DNA from: a bacterium
GTDB taxonomy: Bacteria > Bacillota > Bacilli > Lactobacillales > Streptococcaceae
DNA: 64,000 nt
Direction of reading: 5' to 3'
Assembly (NCBI GenBank): GCA_905221095.1
Contig: CAJNBV010000003.1
Location: forward strand, 1-64,000
Shown here: positions 56,220-64,000 of the stretch, piece by piece
How positions within the stretch are numbered: the stretch's first letter is position 1
How the letters are laid out: every line of letters starts with the position of its first letter
Position numbers and translations under genes: made by a program
The notes under the pieces: model-generated
What the model was told of the DNA's origin: nothing
Seen by the model: only the letters and a program-made list of their open reading frames with translations
Databases searched by the model: none

Positions 56220-57121
56220 AGGATGACTCCAATCAAGAGAGAATAGACTAAAACAACCAGAGTGACAATTGTGATAAAGTGACTGATAAATCGTGCTTTC
56301 AAGTAATTTTTCATCATGAGAATATTTTTAATATCCAGCATTGGGCCAATAACAAGAAAGGCCAGAACTGGTGCCAAACCGAAACTTGAGAGAAGAGAAG
56401 CACCGATAAAAGCATCCGCCTCACTACAGAGCGAAAGCAGAAAGGCCAAAAGCATCAAGAGCAGGATGGCAAAAAGAGGGGTTGCACTGATCGAGGTCAG
56501 AATCCGAGTCGGAACATAGACCTGTATTATAGAGGCAAAGAGACATCCGAACACCAAATAACGCCCTGTATCAAAAAACTCATCTATGGCCTGTACAAAG
56601 ACCTGAAAAACTTTTTTTGCAGGAGTCAAGTGAGAAAAATCATGCTCATGACAGGCAAAACGATTTTCTTTTTGAATGGGTTCTTGCCAGAAAAATCCCA
56701 GAAAAATTCCAAGTATCACAGCCACAACAATGGAACCCAGAGCTCGTAACAGGGCGATGTGAAAGGAATTGCCAAAGGCAGAATAGGTCGCAAAAAGAAC
56801 AATGGGATTGATAACTGGTGCAGTCACAAGAAAAGGAACAGCCGTGTAACTGGGAACTTTCTTTCCCAGAAATCGATTGATAATGGGGACGATTCCACAT
56901 TCACAAGAAGGGAAAAGAATCCCTACGAAGGTTCCAAAAAAGATTCTCCCCCAACGATTTCGAGGGAGAAAATGATAAACTTTGTCAGGTGTGATATAGA
57001 CCTCAATCAGCCCTGAGACAATACTTCCTATCAGTACGAAAGGGAGGGCTTCAATGATAATGGAGAGAAAAATGGCTCCAGTCTGAAGCACACTAGATGG
57101 GAGTTGTTGGAAAGCAGTCAT
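56216..57121 (-). CDS. Permease, UPF0718/DUF318 (YraQ/YcgR-like)
   Basis: 301 residues, about eight hydrophobic segments. Signatures FPSCECGIVPIINRF (the cysteine pair typical of this family) and TAPVINPIVLFATY, and the late CSEADAFIGASLLSSF. Partner of the TIGR03943 protein. Start abuts the stop of a 43-codon gene. Confidence 0.87.
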   Translation of the reverse strand: MTAFQQLPSSVLQTGAIFLSIIIEALPFVLIGSIVSGLIEVYITPDKVYHFLPRNRWGRIFFGTFVGILFPSCECGIVPIINRFLGKKVPSYTAVPFLVTAPVINPIVLFATYSAFGNSFHIALLRALGSIVVAVILGIFLGFFWQEPIQKENRFACHEHDFSHLTPAKKVFQVFVQAIDEFFDTGRYLVFGCLFASIIQVYVPTRILTSISATPLFAILLLMLLAFLLSLCSEADAFIGASLLSSFGLAPVLAFLVIGPMLDIKNILMMKNYLKARFISHFITIVTLVVLVYSLLIGVIL

Positions 57122-57253
57122 CTAGTTTTTCTTTTCTGCTTTGGCTTTTTTCTCTTTGTCATCAGGGAAAGTAACTTGCTTCAAATCTGGGAGTTTAGCA
57201 AACTCTTCAAACATCTTGTCCAAGTCGTCTCGTTTTGTAAATTTTACAGCCAT
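57122..57253 (-). CDS. 43-residue basic/acidic peptide ahead of the permease
   Basis: ATG at 57253 with GAGGT 6 bases upstream; stop codon at 57122-57124 directly abuts the permease start at 57121. Sequence begins MAVKFTKRDDLDKMFEEFAK and ends in a Lys/Glu-rich tail. Soluble, no known domain. Close spacing and ribosome site argue that it is a real first gene of the operon, possibly a regulatory or assembly partner. Confidence 0.75.
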   Translation of the reverse strand: MAVKFTKRDDLDKMFEEFAKLPDLKQVTFPDDKEKKAKAEKKN

Positions 57254-57408
57254 AGGTGTACCTCGATTCTAAATTCTACCTCTATTATACTATTATTTTG
57301 AGGAAAAGGGAAAAGTTAAAATTGAGTATCTAACGAATCATAGAGCTTGATATATCCTAATATACACTATGATTGTGATATAATAGTTGTGGAATAACGG
57401 AGGAAATG

Positions 57409-57789
57409 ATGGAACACGAAAAAATTGGTCAAGTGACCGAAGAAGTAAAAGAAATTTTTAATATTGTTCTTGAAGCTAGTGATATCAAGGTTAACAAAGA
57501 AGGTTTAAGAAGTCATATGTTGAAACGGCATCATAATGATGTGATTCATCATATCGAAGATCTGGAACTTATACTAAGTAATCCAGATTTCGTTGGGGTC
57601 AATCCACGAGAGAAAGATGCTAGTTTTGAATATGTTAAAAGATTTGATGATAATGTTCTTGTTGCCATCAAGTTACATAAAAATGGCGATTTCTTTTATG
57701 TTCCGACCATGTATCGCTTACAAGATTTCAAGTTACAAAGTCGTATTAAGTCTGGTAGATTGAGAAAGCTTGACAAAAAAAGTAGATAG
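57409..57789 (+). CDS. PBECR-type nuclease-like protein
   Basis: 126 residues from the second of two adjacent ATGs (GGAGG gives spacing 5 to 57409, 2 to 57406). Core GLRSHMLKRHHNDVIHHIED, LELILSNPDFVGVNPREK, FEYVKRFDDNVLVAIKLH, TMYRLQDFKLQSRIKSGR matches phage-Barnase-EndoU-ColicinE5/D-RelE-like (PBECR) predicted RNases, usually phage toxin domains. Standalone and chromosomal here, with promoter TTGATA ... TG-A-TATAAT. A strong small-RNA promoter overlaps its last codons. Confidence 0.68.
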   Translation: MEHEKIGQVTEEVKEIFNIVLEASDIKVNKEGLRSHMLKRHHNDVIHHIEDLELILSNPDFVGVNPREKDASFEYVKRFDDNVLVAIKLHKNGDFFYVPTMYRLQDFKLQSRIKSGRLRKLDKKSR

Positions 57790-57798
57790 TGCTAGAAT
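57770..57798 (+). promoter_or_regulatory. Strong promoter of structured RNA, inside the PBECR gene end
   Basis: TTGACA 57770-57775, 17-base spacer, extended -10 TG-C-TAGAAT (TAGAAT 57793-57798). Overlaps the PBECR stop codon. Confidence 0.8.
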
Positions 57799-57804
57799 AA
57801 CATT

Positions 57805-57932
57805 AGCGAAAGACATTTGAGGGCAGAAAGGTTCCTGCCGCACCTTGAAAAAAGGTATCTGAGATGCTGGGTACACCGACCAGCCAAGTGTCCGTTATTT
57901 CAAAGGAGGGGCTTAAATGCTCCTTTTTTATT
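57805..57932 (+). ncRNA. Candidate structured small RNA, ~128 nt
   Basis: Runs from a near-consensus promoter to a terminator (AAAGGAG 57902-57908 with CTCCTTT 57920-57926, T-run). Predicted helices: closing GACA 57812-57815 / TGTC 57889-57892; GGCAG 57822 / CTGCC 57835; ACCTT 57842 / AAGGT 57852; GCTGG 57866 / CCAGC 57880. This is a four-way junction. No ORF. I could not assign a riboswitch class; it fits no TPP, SAM, T-box, ZTP, guanidine or preQ1 pattern I know. It is not positioned as a leader for tex, which has its own promoter and a second terminator in between. Confidence 0.65.
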
Positions 57933-57958
57933 TAAAATTTCAAAATAGATTCCACCCA

Positions 57959-57985
57959 CCGCAGGCTCAACCTTGCGGTTTTTTT
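57959..57985 (+). terminator. Second terminator before tex
   Basis: CCGCA-GG / CC-TTGCGG hairpin followed by seven T. Confidence 0.8.
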
Positions 57986-58041
57986 ATTTCTCAAAAACAT
58001 GCATTTTGAACGATAAGAGATAATTTGAATAATATTAGCTT

Positions 58042-58051
58042 GTGGTATAAT
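58042..58051 (+). promoter_or_regulatory. Extended -10 of tex, 6 bases from ATG
   Basis: TGTGG-TATAAT with TATAAT at 58046-58051; ATG at 58058. No Shine-Dalgarno, so the transcript should begin at the start codon. Confidence 0.72.
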
Positions 58052-58057
58052 AGATTC

Positions 58058-60187
58058 ATGGATAAAAAATATGAAAAAATCTCCCAAGATTTGGGAGTGA
58101 CGTTAAAGCAAATTGATACCGTTCTAAGTTTGACAGCTGAAGGGGCGACAATTCCCTTTATCGCGCGTTATCGTAAGGACATGACCGGTAGTCTGGATGA
58201 GGTAGCGATTAAGGCCATTATCGACCTGGATAAAAGTCTGACCAACCTCAATGATCGTAAAGAAGCTGTCTTGGCTAAGATTCAAGAACAAGGCAAGTTG
58301 ACCAAGGAGTTGGAAGAAGCTATCTTAGCTGCCGAAAAATTGGCAGACGTTGAAGAACTCTATCTTCCTTACAAGGAAAAGCGTCGGACCAAGGCAACCA
58401 TTGCCCGTGAAGCTGGACTCTTTCCTCTTGCTCGCTTAATCTTGCAAAACGTAGCTGACTTAGAGCAAGAAGCTGAGAAGTTTGTCTGTGAAGGATTTGC
58501 GACTGGGAAGGCAGCTTTGGCTGGTGCGGTTGATATCTTGGTCGAAGCCTTATCGGAAGATGTGACCTTGCGTGCCATGACTTATCAGGAGGTGCTGAGA
58601 CACTCTAAACTCACTTCTCAAGTTAAGGATGAAAGTCTTGATGAAAAGCAGGTTTTTCAGATTTACTATGATTTTTCAGAGACAGTTGGAAATATGCAAG
58701 GTTATCGTACTTTGGCCCTCAATCGTGGGGAGAAACTTGGTGTCTTGAAAGTCGGTTTTGAACATGCGACGGATCGTATTCTAGCTTTCTTTGCTGCTCG
58801 TTTCAAGGTAAAAAATGCCTATATTGATGAAGTTGTTCAGCAATCTGTTAAGAAAAAAGTCTTGCCTGCTATCGAGCGCCGAATTCGTACAGAATTAACT
58901 GAAAAGGCAGAAGAAGGGGCTATCCAACTCTTTTCTGACAATCTGCGCAATCTTCTCTTGGTTGCTCCGCTGAAAGGGCGCGTGGTTCTTGGATTTGACC
59001 CAGCCTTTCGTACAGGTGCCAAGCTGGCTGTCGTTGATGCAACAGGAAAAATGCTTACAACTCAGGTTATTTATCCTGTTAAACCAGCATCAGCTCGTCA
59101 AATCGAAGAGTCCAAGAAAGATTTGGCAGATTTGATTGGTCAATACGGCGTAGAAATTATTGCTATCGGAAATGGGACGGCCAGTCGTGAAAGTGAAGCC
59201 TTTGTAGCGGACGTTCTTAAAGATTTTCCAGAAGTCAGCTATGTTATCGTCAATGAAAGTGGTGCTTCGGTCTACTCTGCCAGCGAACTTGCTCGTCAGG
59301 AATTCCCAGACTTGACCGTTGAAAAGCGTTCGGCTATCTCAATCGCCCGTCGCTTGCAAGATCCTCTTGCGGAATTGGTCAAAATCGATCCTAAGTCAAT
59401 CGGTGTCGGGCAATACCAGCACGATGTCAGTCAGAAGAAATTGTCTGAAAGTCTGGACTTTGTCGTCGATACCGTGGTAAACCAAGTCGGTGTCAATATC
59501 AATACAGCCAGCCCAGCCCTCCTTTCCCATGTTGCTGGACTTAATAAAACCATTTCTGAAAATATTGTCAAATACCGTGAGGAGGAAGGAAAAATCACTT
59601 CACGCGCCCAAATCAAGAAGGTTCCACGTCTGGGTGCCAAGGCCTTTGAGCAGGCTGCTGGTTTCCTTCGCATTCCAGAAAGTAGCAATATTCTTGATAA
59701 TACAGGAGTTCATCCAGAAAATTATGCGGCCGTCAAGGAACTCTTCAAAATTTTGGATATCAAGGAACTGAACGAAGAGGCCCAAAGCAAACTCAAGTCC
59801 CTGTCAGTCAAAGATATGGCGGAAGAGTTAGACCTTGGTCCCGAAACTCTAAAAGATATCATTGCAGACCTTCTCAAACCAGGGCGAGATTTCCGTGATT
59901 CCTTTGACGCACCTGTGCTTCGCCAAGACGTCCTAGATATCAAAGACTTAGTGATTGGTCAGAAGCTAGAAGGTGTGGTGCGTAATGTCGTTGACTTCGG
60001 TGCTTTTGTTGATATCGGAATTCACGAGGACGGATTGATTCATATTTCGCATATGAGTCGCAAATTTATCAAACATCCTAGCCAAGTGGTGTCAGTCGGA
60101 GATTTGGTCACAGTTTGGGTTAAGAAAATTGATACTGAACGGGAAAAAGTCAATCTGTCGCTCCTGGCTCCAAATGAAACTGACTGA
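58058..60187 (+). CDS. tex: Tex-family transcription accessory / RNA-binding protein
   Basis: 709 residues from ATG 58058; an upstream in-frame ATG at 58025 lies before the promoter. N-terminal Tex domain ([19 protein letters not shown]), YqgF RNase H-like fold ([22 protein letters not shown]), helix-hairpin-helix (about 485-560) and C-terminal S1 domain ([20 protein letters not shown]). Nucleic-acid binding, affects toxin and competence expression in some species. mRNA appears leaderless. sprT overlaps its end. Confidence 0.94.
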   Translation: MDKKYEKISQDLGVTLKQIDTVLSLTAEGATIPFIARYRKDMTGSLDEVAIKAIIDLDKSLTNLNDRKEAVLAKIQEQGKLTKELEEAILAAEKLADVEELYLPYKEKRRTKATIAREAGLFPLARLILQNVADLEQEAEKFVCEGFATGKAALAGAVDILVEALSEDVTLRAMTYQEVLRHSKLTSQVKDESLDEKQVFQIYYDFSETVGNMQGYRTLALNRGEKLGVLKVGFEHATDRILAFFAARFKVKNAYIDEVVQQSVKKKVLPAIERRIRTELTEKAEEGAIQLFSDNLRNLLLVAPLKGRVVLGFDPAFRTGAKLAVVDATGKMLTTQVIYPVKPASARQIEESKKDLADLIGQYGVEIIAIGNGTASRESEAFVADVLKDFPEVSYVIVNESGASVYSASELARQEFPDLTVEKRSAISIARRLQDPLAELVKIDPKSIGVGQYQHDVSQKKLSESLDFVVDTVVNQVGVNINTASPALLSHVAGLNKTISENIVKYREEEGKITSRAQIKKVPRLGAKAFEQAAGFLRIPESSNILDNTGVHPENYAAVKELFKILDIKELNEEAQSKLKSLSVKDMAEELDLGPETLKDIIADLLKPGRDFRDSFDAPVLRQDVLDIKDLVIGQKLEGVVRNVVDFGAFVDIGIHEDGLIHISHMSRKFIKHPSQVVSVGDLVTVWVKKIDTEREKVNLSLLAPNETD

Positions 60188-60623
60188 TTACGTCAAGCAG
60201 GTTTCGCTAGAAGACTTCGGCAGACCTTTTATCCATCAAGCCCAGTGGAATTCTCGTCTACGTTCGACAGGTGGGCGATTTTTCCCTAAAGATGGGCATC
60301 TGGATTTCAACCCCAAAGTTTATCAGGAACTGGGTTTGGACGTTTTTAGGAAAATTGTCCGCCATGAACTCTGTCATTATCACCTCTATTTTCAAGGGAA
60401 GGGCTATCAACACAAGGATCGGGATTTTAAAGACCTTTTGAAAGCAGTGGATGGATTACGCTTTGTGCCAACCTTGCCCAATAGCAACACCAAGCCACTC
60501 AAGCTCTATCGTTGCCAATCATGCCAGCAAACTTATCAGCGCAAGCGTAGGATTGATACCAAACGCTATCGCTGTGGACTTTGTCGAGGTAAATTGCTAC
60601 TAGTAAATCAGCCTGAGGACTGA
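60174..60623 (+). CDS. SprT-like zinc metalloprotease-family protein
   Basis: 149 residues from ATG 60174, overlapping the tex stop by 14 bases. HExxH-type motif [13 protein letters not shown] and a zinc ribbon near the end ([26 protein letters not shown]). Matches SprT of streptococci; peptidase activity unproven. Confidence 0.88.
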   Translation: MKLTDYVKQVSLEDFGRPFIHQAQWNSRLRSTGGRFFPKDGHLDFNPKVYQELGLDVFRKIVRHELCHYHLYFQGKGYQHKDRDFKDLLKAVDGLRFVPTLPNSNTKPLKLYRCQSCQQTYQRKRRIDTKRYRCGLCRGKLLLVNQPED

Positions 60624-60681
60624 TGAAAGCCTAGCCTATCCGTGATATACTATGTCTAACCTAGCAGAAAGAGGAAATAAC

Positions 60682-60954
60682 ATGAACAGTAAATTTTATA
60701 AAATGAGACGAAATCGCATGATTTCAGGAGTTCTGGCAGGTCTGTCAGACAAGTGGAACTTTGATGTTACCCTTGTTCGTTTCTTGTTTGCCATTTTTAC
60801 AGTCGCAAACTTTGGACTTGGCGTGATTATCTATATCATCCTAGCTTCTGTCATGCCAACCAAGGAAGAAATCGAAGCAGAAATGTACGGAACAGGCCCA
60901 CGTAAACGCAAAGAAGCCCAAGTCATTGACGATAATGAAGGCTGGTTTTGGTGA
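60682..60954 (+). CDS. PspC-domain membrane protein
   Basis: 90 residues from ATG 60682 (AGAGG upstream). PspC signature MRRNRMISGVLAGLSDKWNF, then the hydrophobic LIRFLFAIF-type segment and a charged tail. Envelope-stress-type PspC domain, not the choline-binding pneumococcal PspC. Function in streptococci unknown. Confidence 0.88.
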   Translation: MNSKFYKMRRNRMISGVLAGLSDKWNFDVTLVRFLFAIFTVANFGLGVIIYIILASVMPTKEEIEAEMYGTGPRKRKEAQVIDDNEGWFW

Positions 60955-60980
60955 GGTTCTACAAAAGATTTGAAATAAGC

Positions 60981-61029
60981 AAAAAGCTTTAAATCAATAG
61001 TCTAAACTGCTTGATTTAAAGCTTTTTTT
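60981..61029 (+). terminator. Terminator after PspC-domain gene
   Basis: AAAAAGCTTTAAATCA pairs with TGATTTAAAGCTTTTTTT; 16-bp stem. Confidence 0.88.
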
Positions 61030-61092
61030 ACTTTTAATGATATTTTTCCAGTTTCATATACAAATTAAAAATAATATTTTGAACTTAGATTT

Positions 61093-61290
61093 CTAATCTG
61101 ATTTTTCTTGCTGAGACAATACGTTTTTTGAAAAATGATGGATGCTGATAACAACTGATAACCAGCAAATAGCATAAGCAGTAGCTGTAAATTCTGTACC
61201 GATAAAGTATGTCTTTTCAACTAAGAGCTGACCGATGAATGGAGAGAGTAGATAGAGAAGTCCGATGAGTATATGTTCTTTGTGTTTCAT
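61093..61290 (-). CDS. Small two-segment membrane protein
   Basis: 65 residues, GAAGGTG upstream of ATG 61290. Two hydrophobic segments (HILIGLLYLLSPFIGQLLV and TATAYAICWLSVVISIHHF) and a charged tail. No family recognised. Divergent from the Bce-type operon. Confidence 0.68.
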   Translation of the reverse strand: MKHKEHILIGLLYLLSPFIGQLLVEKTYFIGTEFTATAYAICWLSVVISIHHFSKNVLSQQEKSD

Positions 61291-61361
61291 TAGAGCGCAC
61301 CTTCTTTCCTGATGCTTAGAACGACTTGCCAGTGTTAAATCGAATGGTGTTTCACCAAAGT

Positions 61362-61410
61362 AGGCTTACTTAAATGATAGTTCCCACTTCCTCCTTTCTA
61401 AAGTAAGCCT
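61362..61410. terminator. Long imperfect hairpin, attenuator-like
   Basis: AGGCTTACTT (61362-61371) pairs with AAGTAAGCCT (61401-61410), T-run to the right. On the minus strand the loop contains AAAGGAGG, so it may also be a leader element for the 65-residue protein. Confidence 0.55.
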
Positions 61411-61486
61411 TTTCATACTTATATTTTACAATTTTTAAAATAGGAAATCAAATCATTTTCTAAGCAATTTTGCTTACACTTCCCCC

Positions 61487-61508
61487 AATCTTACAAAAAT
61501 GTAAGATT
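61487..61508. promoter_or_regulatory. Palindromic operator ahead of Bce-type transporter
   Basis: AATCTTAC (61487-61494) and GTAAGATT (61501-61508), perfect 8-bp arms around 6 bases, about 50 bases upstream of the putative -10; a partial repeat TTTTGTAAGGTTAG follows at 61517-61530. Candidate response-regulator or TetR-type site. Confidence 0.65.
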
Positions 61509-61592
61509 AAAGTCTCTTTTGTAAGGTTAGGTTATGGCAAGCGGTCTTTTTTTGATGTAAACTAGTCTCATAAAGAACAAAGGAGTAACATC

Positions 61593-61703
61593 ATGAAACA
61601 AATCTTACATAAGAAAACAAGAAAACCAAGTCACAAAGAAATCGAGCGCGTTCAGCTGGGATGCGCTATGATGCAAGCTACATTTCATTTGATGGGATAT
61701 TAA
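61593..61703 (+). CDS. 36-residue peptide ahead of BceAB-type genes
   Basis: ATG 61593 preceded by AAAGGAG at ideal spacing; stop at 61701, 14 bases before the transporter ATP-binding gene. Basic first half (MKQILHKKTRKPSHKEIE), then RVQLGCAMMQATFHLMGY. First gene of the operon; could be a leader peptide or a small protein of its own. Confidence 0.65.
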   Translation: MKQILHKKTRKPSHKEIERVQLGCAMMQATFHLMGY

Positions 61704-61717
61704 GAAAGGAGATTCTC

Positions 61718-62476
61718 ATGACACTTTTAGATGTAAAACACGTTCAAAAAATTTATAAAACTCGTTTTCAGGGCAACCAAGTAGAGGCCCTCAAGGACAT
61801 TCACTTTACCGTAGAAAAGGGTGACTACGTTGCCATCATGGGTGAGTCTGGTTCTGGTAAATCCACTCTTCTCAATATCCTAGCTATGCTGGACAAACCA
61901 ACTCGTGGTCAGGTTTACCTGAATGGAACTGACACCGCAACTATTAAAAATTCACAAGCTTCTAGCTTCCGTCGTGAAAAATTGGGCTTTGTCTTCCAAG
62001 ACTTTAACTTGCTAGATACTCTGTCTGTTAAGGACAATATCTTGCTTCCGCTTGTCTTGTCAAGAAGACCCATTACGGAAATGATGAAAAAATTAGTGGT
62101 GACCGCTGAGAATCTGGGTATTAACCAATTACAAGAGAAATACCCTTACGAGATTTCTGGTGGTCAGAAACAGCGTGTAGCAGTAGCACGCGCCATCATC
62201 ACAGAACCTGAAATTCTCCTTGCGGACGAGCCAACAGGAGCTCTTGACTCCAAATCATCTGCAGCTTTACTTGATGTTTTTGATGAAATCAATGAGCGTG
62301 GTCAAACCATTCTCATGGTAACTCACTCAACTGCAGCGGCCAGCAGGGCCAAGCGTGTACTCTTTATCAAGGACGGCATTCTTTACAATCAAATCTACCG
62401 TGGAGAGAAGACTGAGCGTCAGATGTTCCAAGAAATCTCTGATACCTTGACTGTCATGGCAAGCGAGGTGAATTAG
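61718..62476 (+). CDS. ABC transporter ATP-binding protein, BceA/VraD-type
   Basis: 252 residues from ATG 61718 (AAAGGAG upstream). Walker A GESGSGKST, signature ISGGQKQRVAVA, Walker B ILLADEPTGALD, MacB/LolD-like subfamily. Drives a peptide-antibiotic detoxification or sensing transporter with the permease that begins one base after its stop. Confidence 0.92.
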   Translation: MTLLDVKHVQKIYKTRFQGNQVEALKDIHFTVEKGDYVAIMGESGSGKSTLLNILAMLDKPTRGQVYLNGTDTATIKNSQASSFRREKLGFVFQDFNLLDTLSVKDNILLPLVLSRRPITEMMKKLVVTAENLGINQLQEKYPYEISGGQKQRVAVARAIITEPEILLADEPTGALDSKSSAALLDVFDEINERGQTILMVTHSTAAASRAKRVLFIKDGILYNQIYRGEKTERQMFQEISDTLTVMASEVN

Positions 62477-62477
62477 T

Positions 62478-64000
62478 ATGTTTCGATTAACCAATAAGTT
62501 AGCGGTATCGAACTTGATTAAAAACCGCAAACTCTACTATCCTTTTGCGCTGGCTGTTCTCTTGGCAGTCACCGTCACCTATCTCTTTTACTCTCTAACC
62601 TTCAATCCCAAGATTTCGGAAATCCGTGGAGGGACAACCATTCAAGCTACTCTTGGATTTGGTATGTTTGTCGTCACCCTTGCGTCAGCTATTATTGTCC
62701 TTTACGCCAATAGTTTTGTTATGAAAAACCGTTCCAAGGAACTGGGGATTTATGGCATGTTGGGCTTGGAGAAGCGTCATCTGATTAGTATGACCTTTAA
62801 AGAGTTAGTGCTATTTGGAATTCTAACCGTTGGTGCAGGGATCGGTATTGGAGCCTTGTTTGACAAGCTGATTTTCGCCTTCTTACTCAAACTGATGAAA
62901 TTGAAGGTAGAACTAGTCGCTACCTTCCAGATGAATGTTGTCATTGCAGTACTTGTTGTCTTTGGTCTGATTTTCCTAGGCCTCATGTTCCTGAATGCCC
63001 TTCGAATCGCCCGTATGAATGCCCTCCAGCTCTCTCGTGAGAAAGCTAGCGGTGAGAAAAAAGGTCGTTTCCTACCTCTCCAAACTATTCTTGGTTCGAT
63101 TAGTTTAGGGATTGGTTATTATCTTGCCCTTACTGTAAAAGATCCTCTTACAGCTTTAACAACTTTCTTCCTAGCTGTTTTACTGGTTATCCTTGGTACC
63201 TATCTTTTGTTCAATGCAGGGATTACCGTTTTCCTCCAAATCTTAAAGAAAAACAAGAAATACTATTACCAACCAAATAATCTTATCTCTGTTTCCAACT
63301 TGATTTTCCGTATGAAGAAAAATGCAGTTGGACTAGCAACTATCGCAATTTTGTCAACAATGGTTTTGGTAACCATGTCAGCAGCGACAAGCATTTTCAA
63401 TGCCTCAGAAAGCTTTAAAAAAGTTCTAAATCCTCATGATTTTGGGGTTTCAGGGCAAAATGTTGAAAAAGAAGATTTGGACAAACTCTTGAGCCAGTTT
63501 GCAAGTGACAAAGGTTATACGATTAAAGAGAAAGAAGTGCTTCGTTATACTTACTTTGGTGTTGCGAACCAAGAAGGAACCAAGTTAACCCTTTTTGAAA
63601 AAGGACAAAATCGTGTCCAACCCACAACAGTTTTCATGGTATTTGACCAAAAAGATTATGAAAATATGACTGGTCAAAAACTGTCTCTATCAGGAAATGA
63701 GGTCGGACTCTTTGCAAAGAATGAGGGAGTTAAAGAACAGAAAGCTCTAACTCTAAATGATCATCAATTTTCTGTAAAAGAAGAATTTAATAAAGATTTC
63801 ATTGTAAACCATGTCCCAAATCAGTTTAATATTTTGACTGCTGATTACAATTATCTTGTTGTACCTAATCTACAAGCTTTTTTGGACCAATTCCCAGATT
63901 CGGCTATCTATAATCAGTTTTACGGTGGCATGAATGTAAATGCCAGCGAAGAAGAACAACTCAAGGTCGCTGACGAGTATGATAAATACCTCGATCAGTT
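62478..64000 (+). CDS. ABC transporter permease, BceB/VraE-type (3' truncated by window)
   Basis: ATG 62478; frame open to the window end (507 codons). FtsX-like: TM1 (YYPFALAVLLAVTVTYLFYS), TM pair about 55-135, TM5-6 at about 200-245, and after NLIFRMKKNAVGLATIAILS a large extracellular domain starting near residue 310, as in BceB permeases that bind bacitracin-type peptides. The last TM segments lie beyond 64000. Confidence 0.92.
   Translation, partial: MFRLTNKLAVSNLIKNRKLYYPFALAVLLAVTVTYLFYSLTFNPKISEIRGGTTIQATLGFGMFVVTLASAIIVLYANSFVMKNRSKELGIYGMLGLEKRHLISMTFKELVLFGILTVGAGIGIGALFDKLIFAFLLKLMKLKVELVATFQMNVVIAVLVVFGLIFLGLMFLNALRIARMNALQLSREKASGEKKGRFLPLQTILGSISLGIGYYLALTVKDPLTALTTFFLAVLLVILGTYLLFNAGITVFLQILKKNKKYYYQPNNLISVSNLIFRMKKNAVGLATIAILSTMVLVTMSAATSIFNASESFKKVLNPHDFGVSGQNVEKEDLDKLLSQFASDKGYTIKEKEVLRYTYFGVANQEGTKLTLFEKGQNRVQPTTVFMVFDQKDYENMTGQKLSLSGNEVGLFAKNEGVKEQKALTLNDHQFSVKEEFNKDFIVNHVPNQFNILTADYNYLVVPNLQAFLDQFPDSAIYNQFYGGMNVNASEEEQLKVADEYDKYLDQ

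Larger units (their letters stand above)
61291..61592. other. Intergenic region, divergent control
   Basis: Holds a long stem (61362-61410), an 8+8 bp palindromic operator (61487-61508), and a promoter-like TAAACT near 61557. The stem encloses, on the minus strand, AAAGGAGG and a six-codon reading (GTGGGAACTATCATT-stop). Confidence 0.55.

Noticed and set aside
57805..57900. SRP RNA, 6S RNA or tracrRNA
   Set aside because: No GGAAGGAAGCAGC loop, no long single hairpin with central bubble, and no anti-repeat or cas genes nearby.
57805..57932. Riboswitch controlling tex
   Set aside because: Two terminators and a separate extended -10 promoter lie between the RNA and tex, and tex appears leaderless.
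60682..60954. Choline-binding virulence factor PspC
   Set aside because: Only the short phage-shock PspC domain is present; no choline-binding repeats.

Overview
The window is chromosomal DNA of a low-GC Streptococcus of the mitis group (S. pneumoniae / pseudopneumoniae / mitis / oralis complex). The basis is the gene order: a lmb(adcAII)-phtD-phtE zinc cluster, ccdA-etrx2, pepT, hemH, mscL, queT with a preQ1-II riboswitch, asd-dapA, mnmE, tdk-prfA-prmC-glyA, rlmD and tex, together with the typical extended -10 promoters (TGnTATAAT) and AGGAGG ribosome sites. The long Pht proteins (1003 and 1181 residues) suggest a commensal relative rather than a typical pneumococcus. This is inference without a database search.

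Layout. 1-3100 is a decayed prophage: truncated or hypothetical phage genes, two ArpU/DUF1492-type late regulators, then a small minus-strand cluster with two tandem CPCC zinc-ribbon proteins. 3100-3850 is non-coding by normal criteria but holds a promoter-to-terminator small RNA, a 19-bp leader repeat behind two extended -10 promoters, and a possible antisense/small-peptide pair. 3850-11300 is core (murZ, GNAT, spxR-like, map, ribF, yitT, degV, hup). 11430-22050 is envelope and metal biology (ccdA2-etrx2, an APC permease, AdcR-controlled lmb-phtD and phtE). 22090-40010 is core metabolism and translation, including tRNA-Thr, the asd leader RNA and the long tdk-to-lysozyme-like operon, ending at rlmD.

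40012-52300 is an accessory island at the 3' end of rlmD (rumA), a known integration hotspot for streptococcal integrative elements and, in pneumococcus, the edge of pathogenicity island 1. It contains att-like 18-bp repeats, two copies of a ~116-bp scar (the old rumA 3' end plus the start of a GNAT gene), decayed genes (AAC(6')-like GNAT, CPBP protease, a short hypothetical), a ribbon-helix-helix regulator with an R2K-clade ATP-grasp enzyme, and a run of DNA- or nucleotide-linked genes (HTH, coiled-coil protein, UDG-like, AlkD-like, RpiB-like, alpha/beta hydrolase, ADP-ribosylglycohydrolase, lipid kinase, nucleotidyltransferase-like).

52300-64000 returns to core-like content: a CcpA-type neopullulanase, a hydrolase, a YcgQ/YcgR-like permease pair with a tiny third gene, a PBECR-type nuclease followed by a strongly promoted structured RNA, leaderless tex with sprT, a PspC-domain protein, and a BceAB-type transporter preceded by a 36-codon ORF and a palindromic operator. 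The transporter permease runs off the window end.

Most notable: the RHH/R2K ATP-grasp module, two uncatalogued-looking small RNAs (3230-3337 and 57805-57932), three apparently leaderless mRNAs (ribF, gtrA, tex), the rumA-3' scars, and a 13-base exact match to the common Illumina adapter inside a broken gene.
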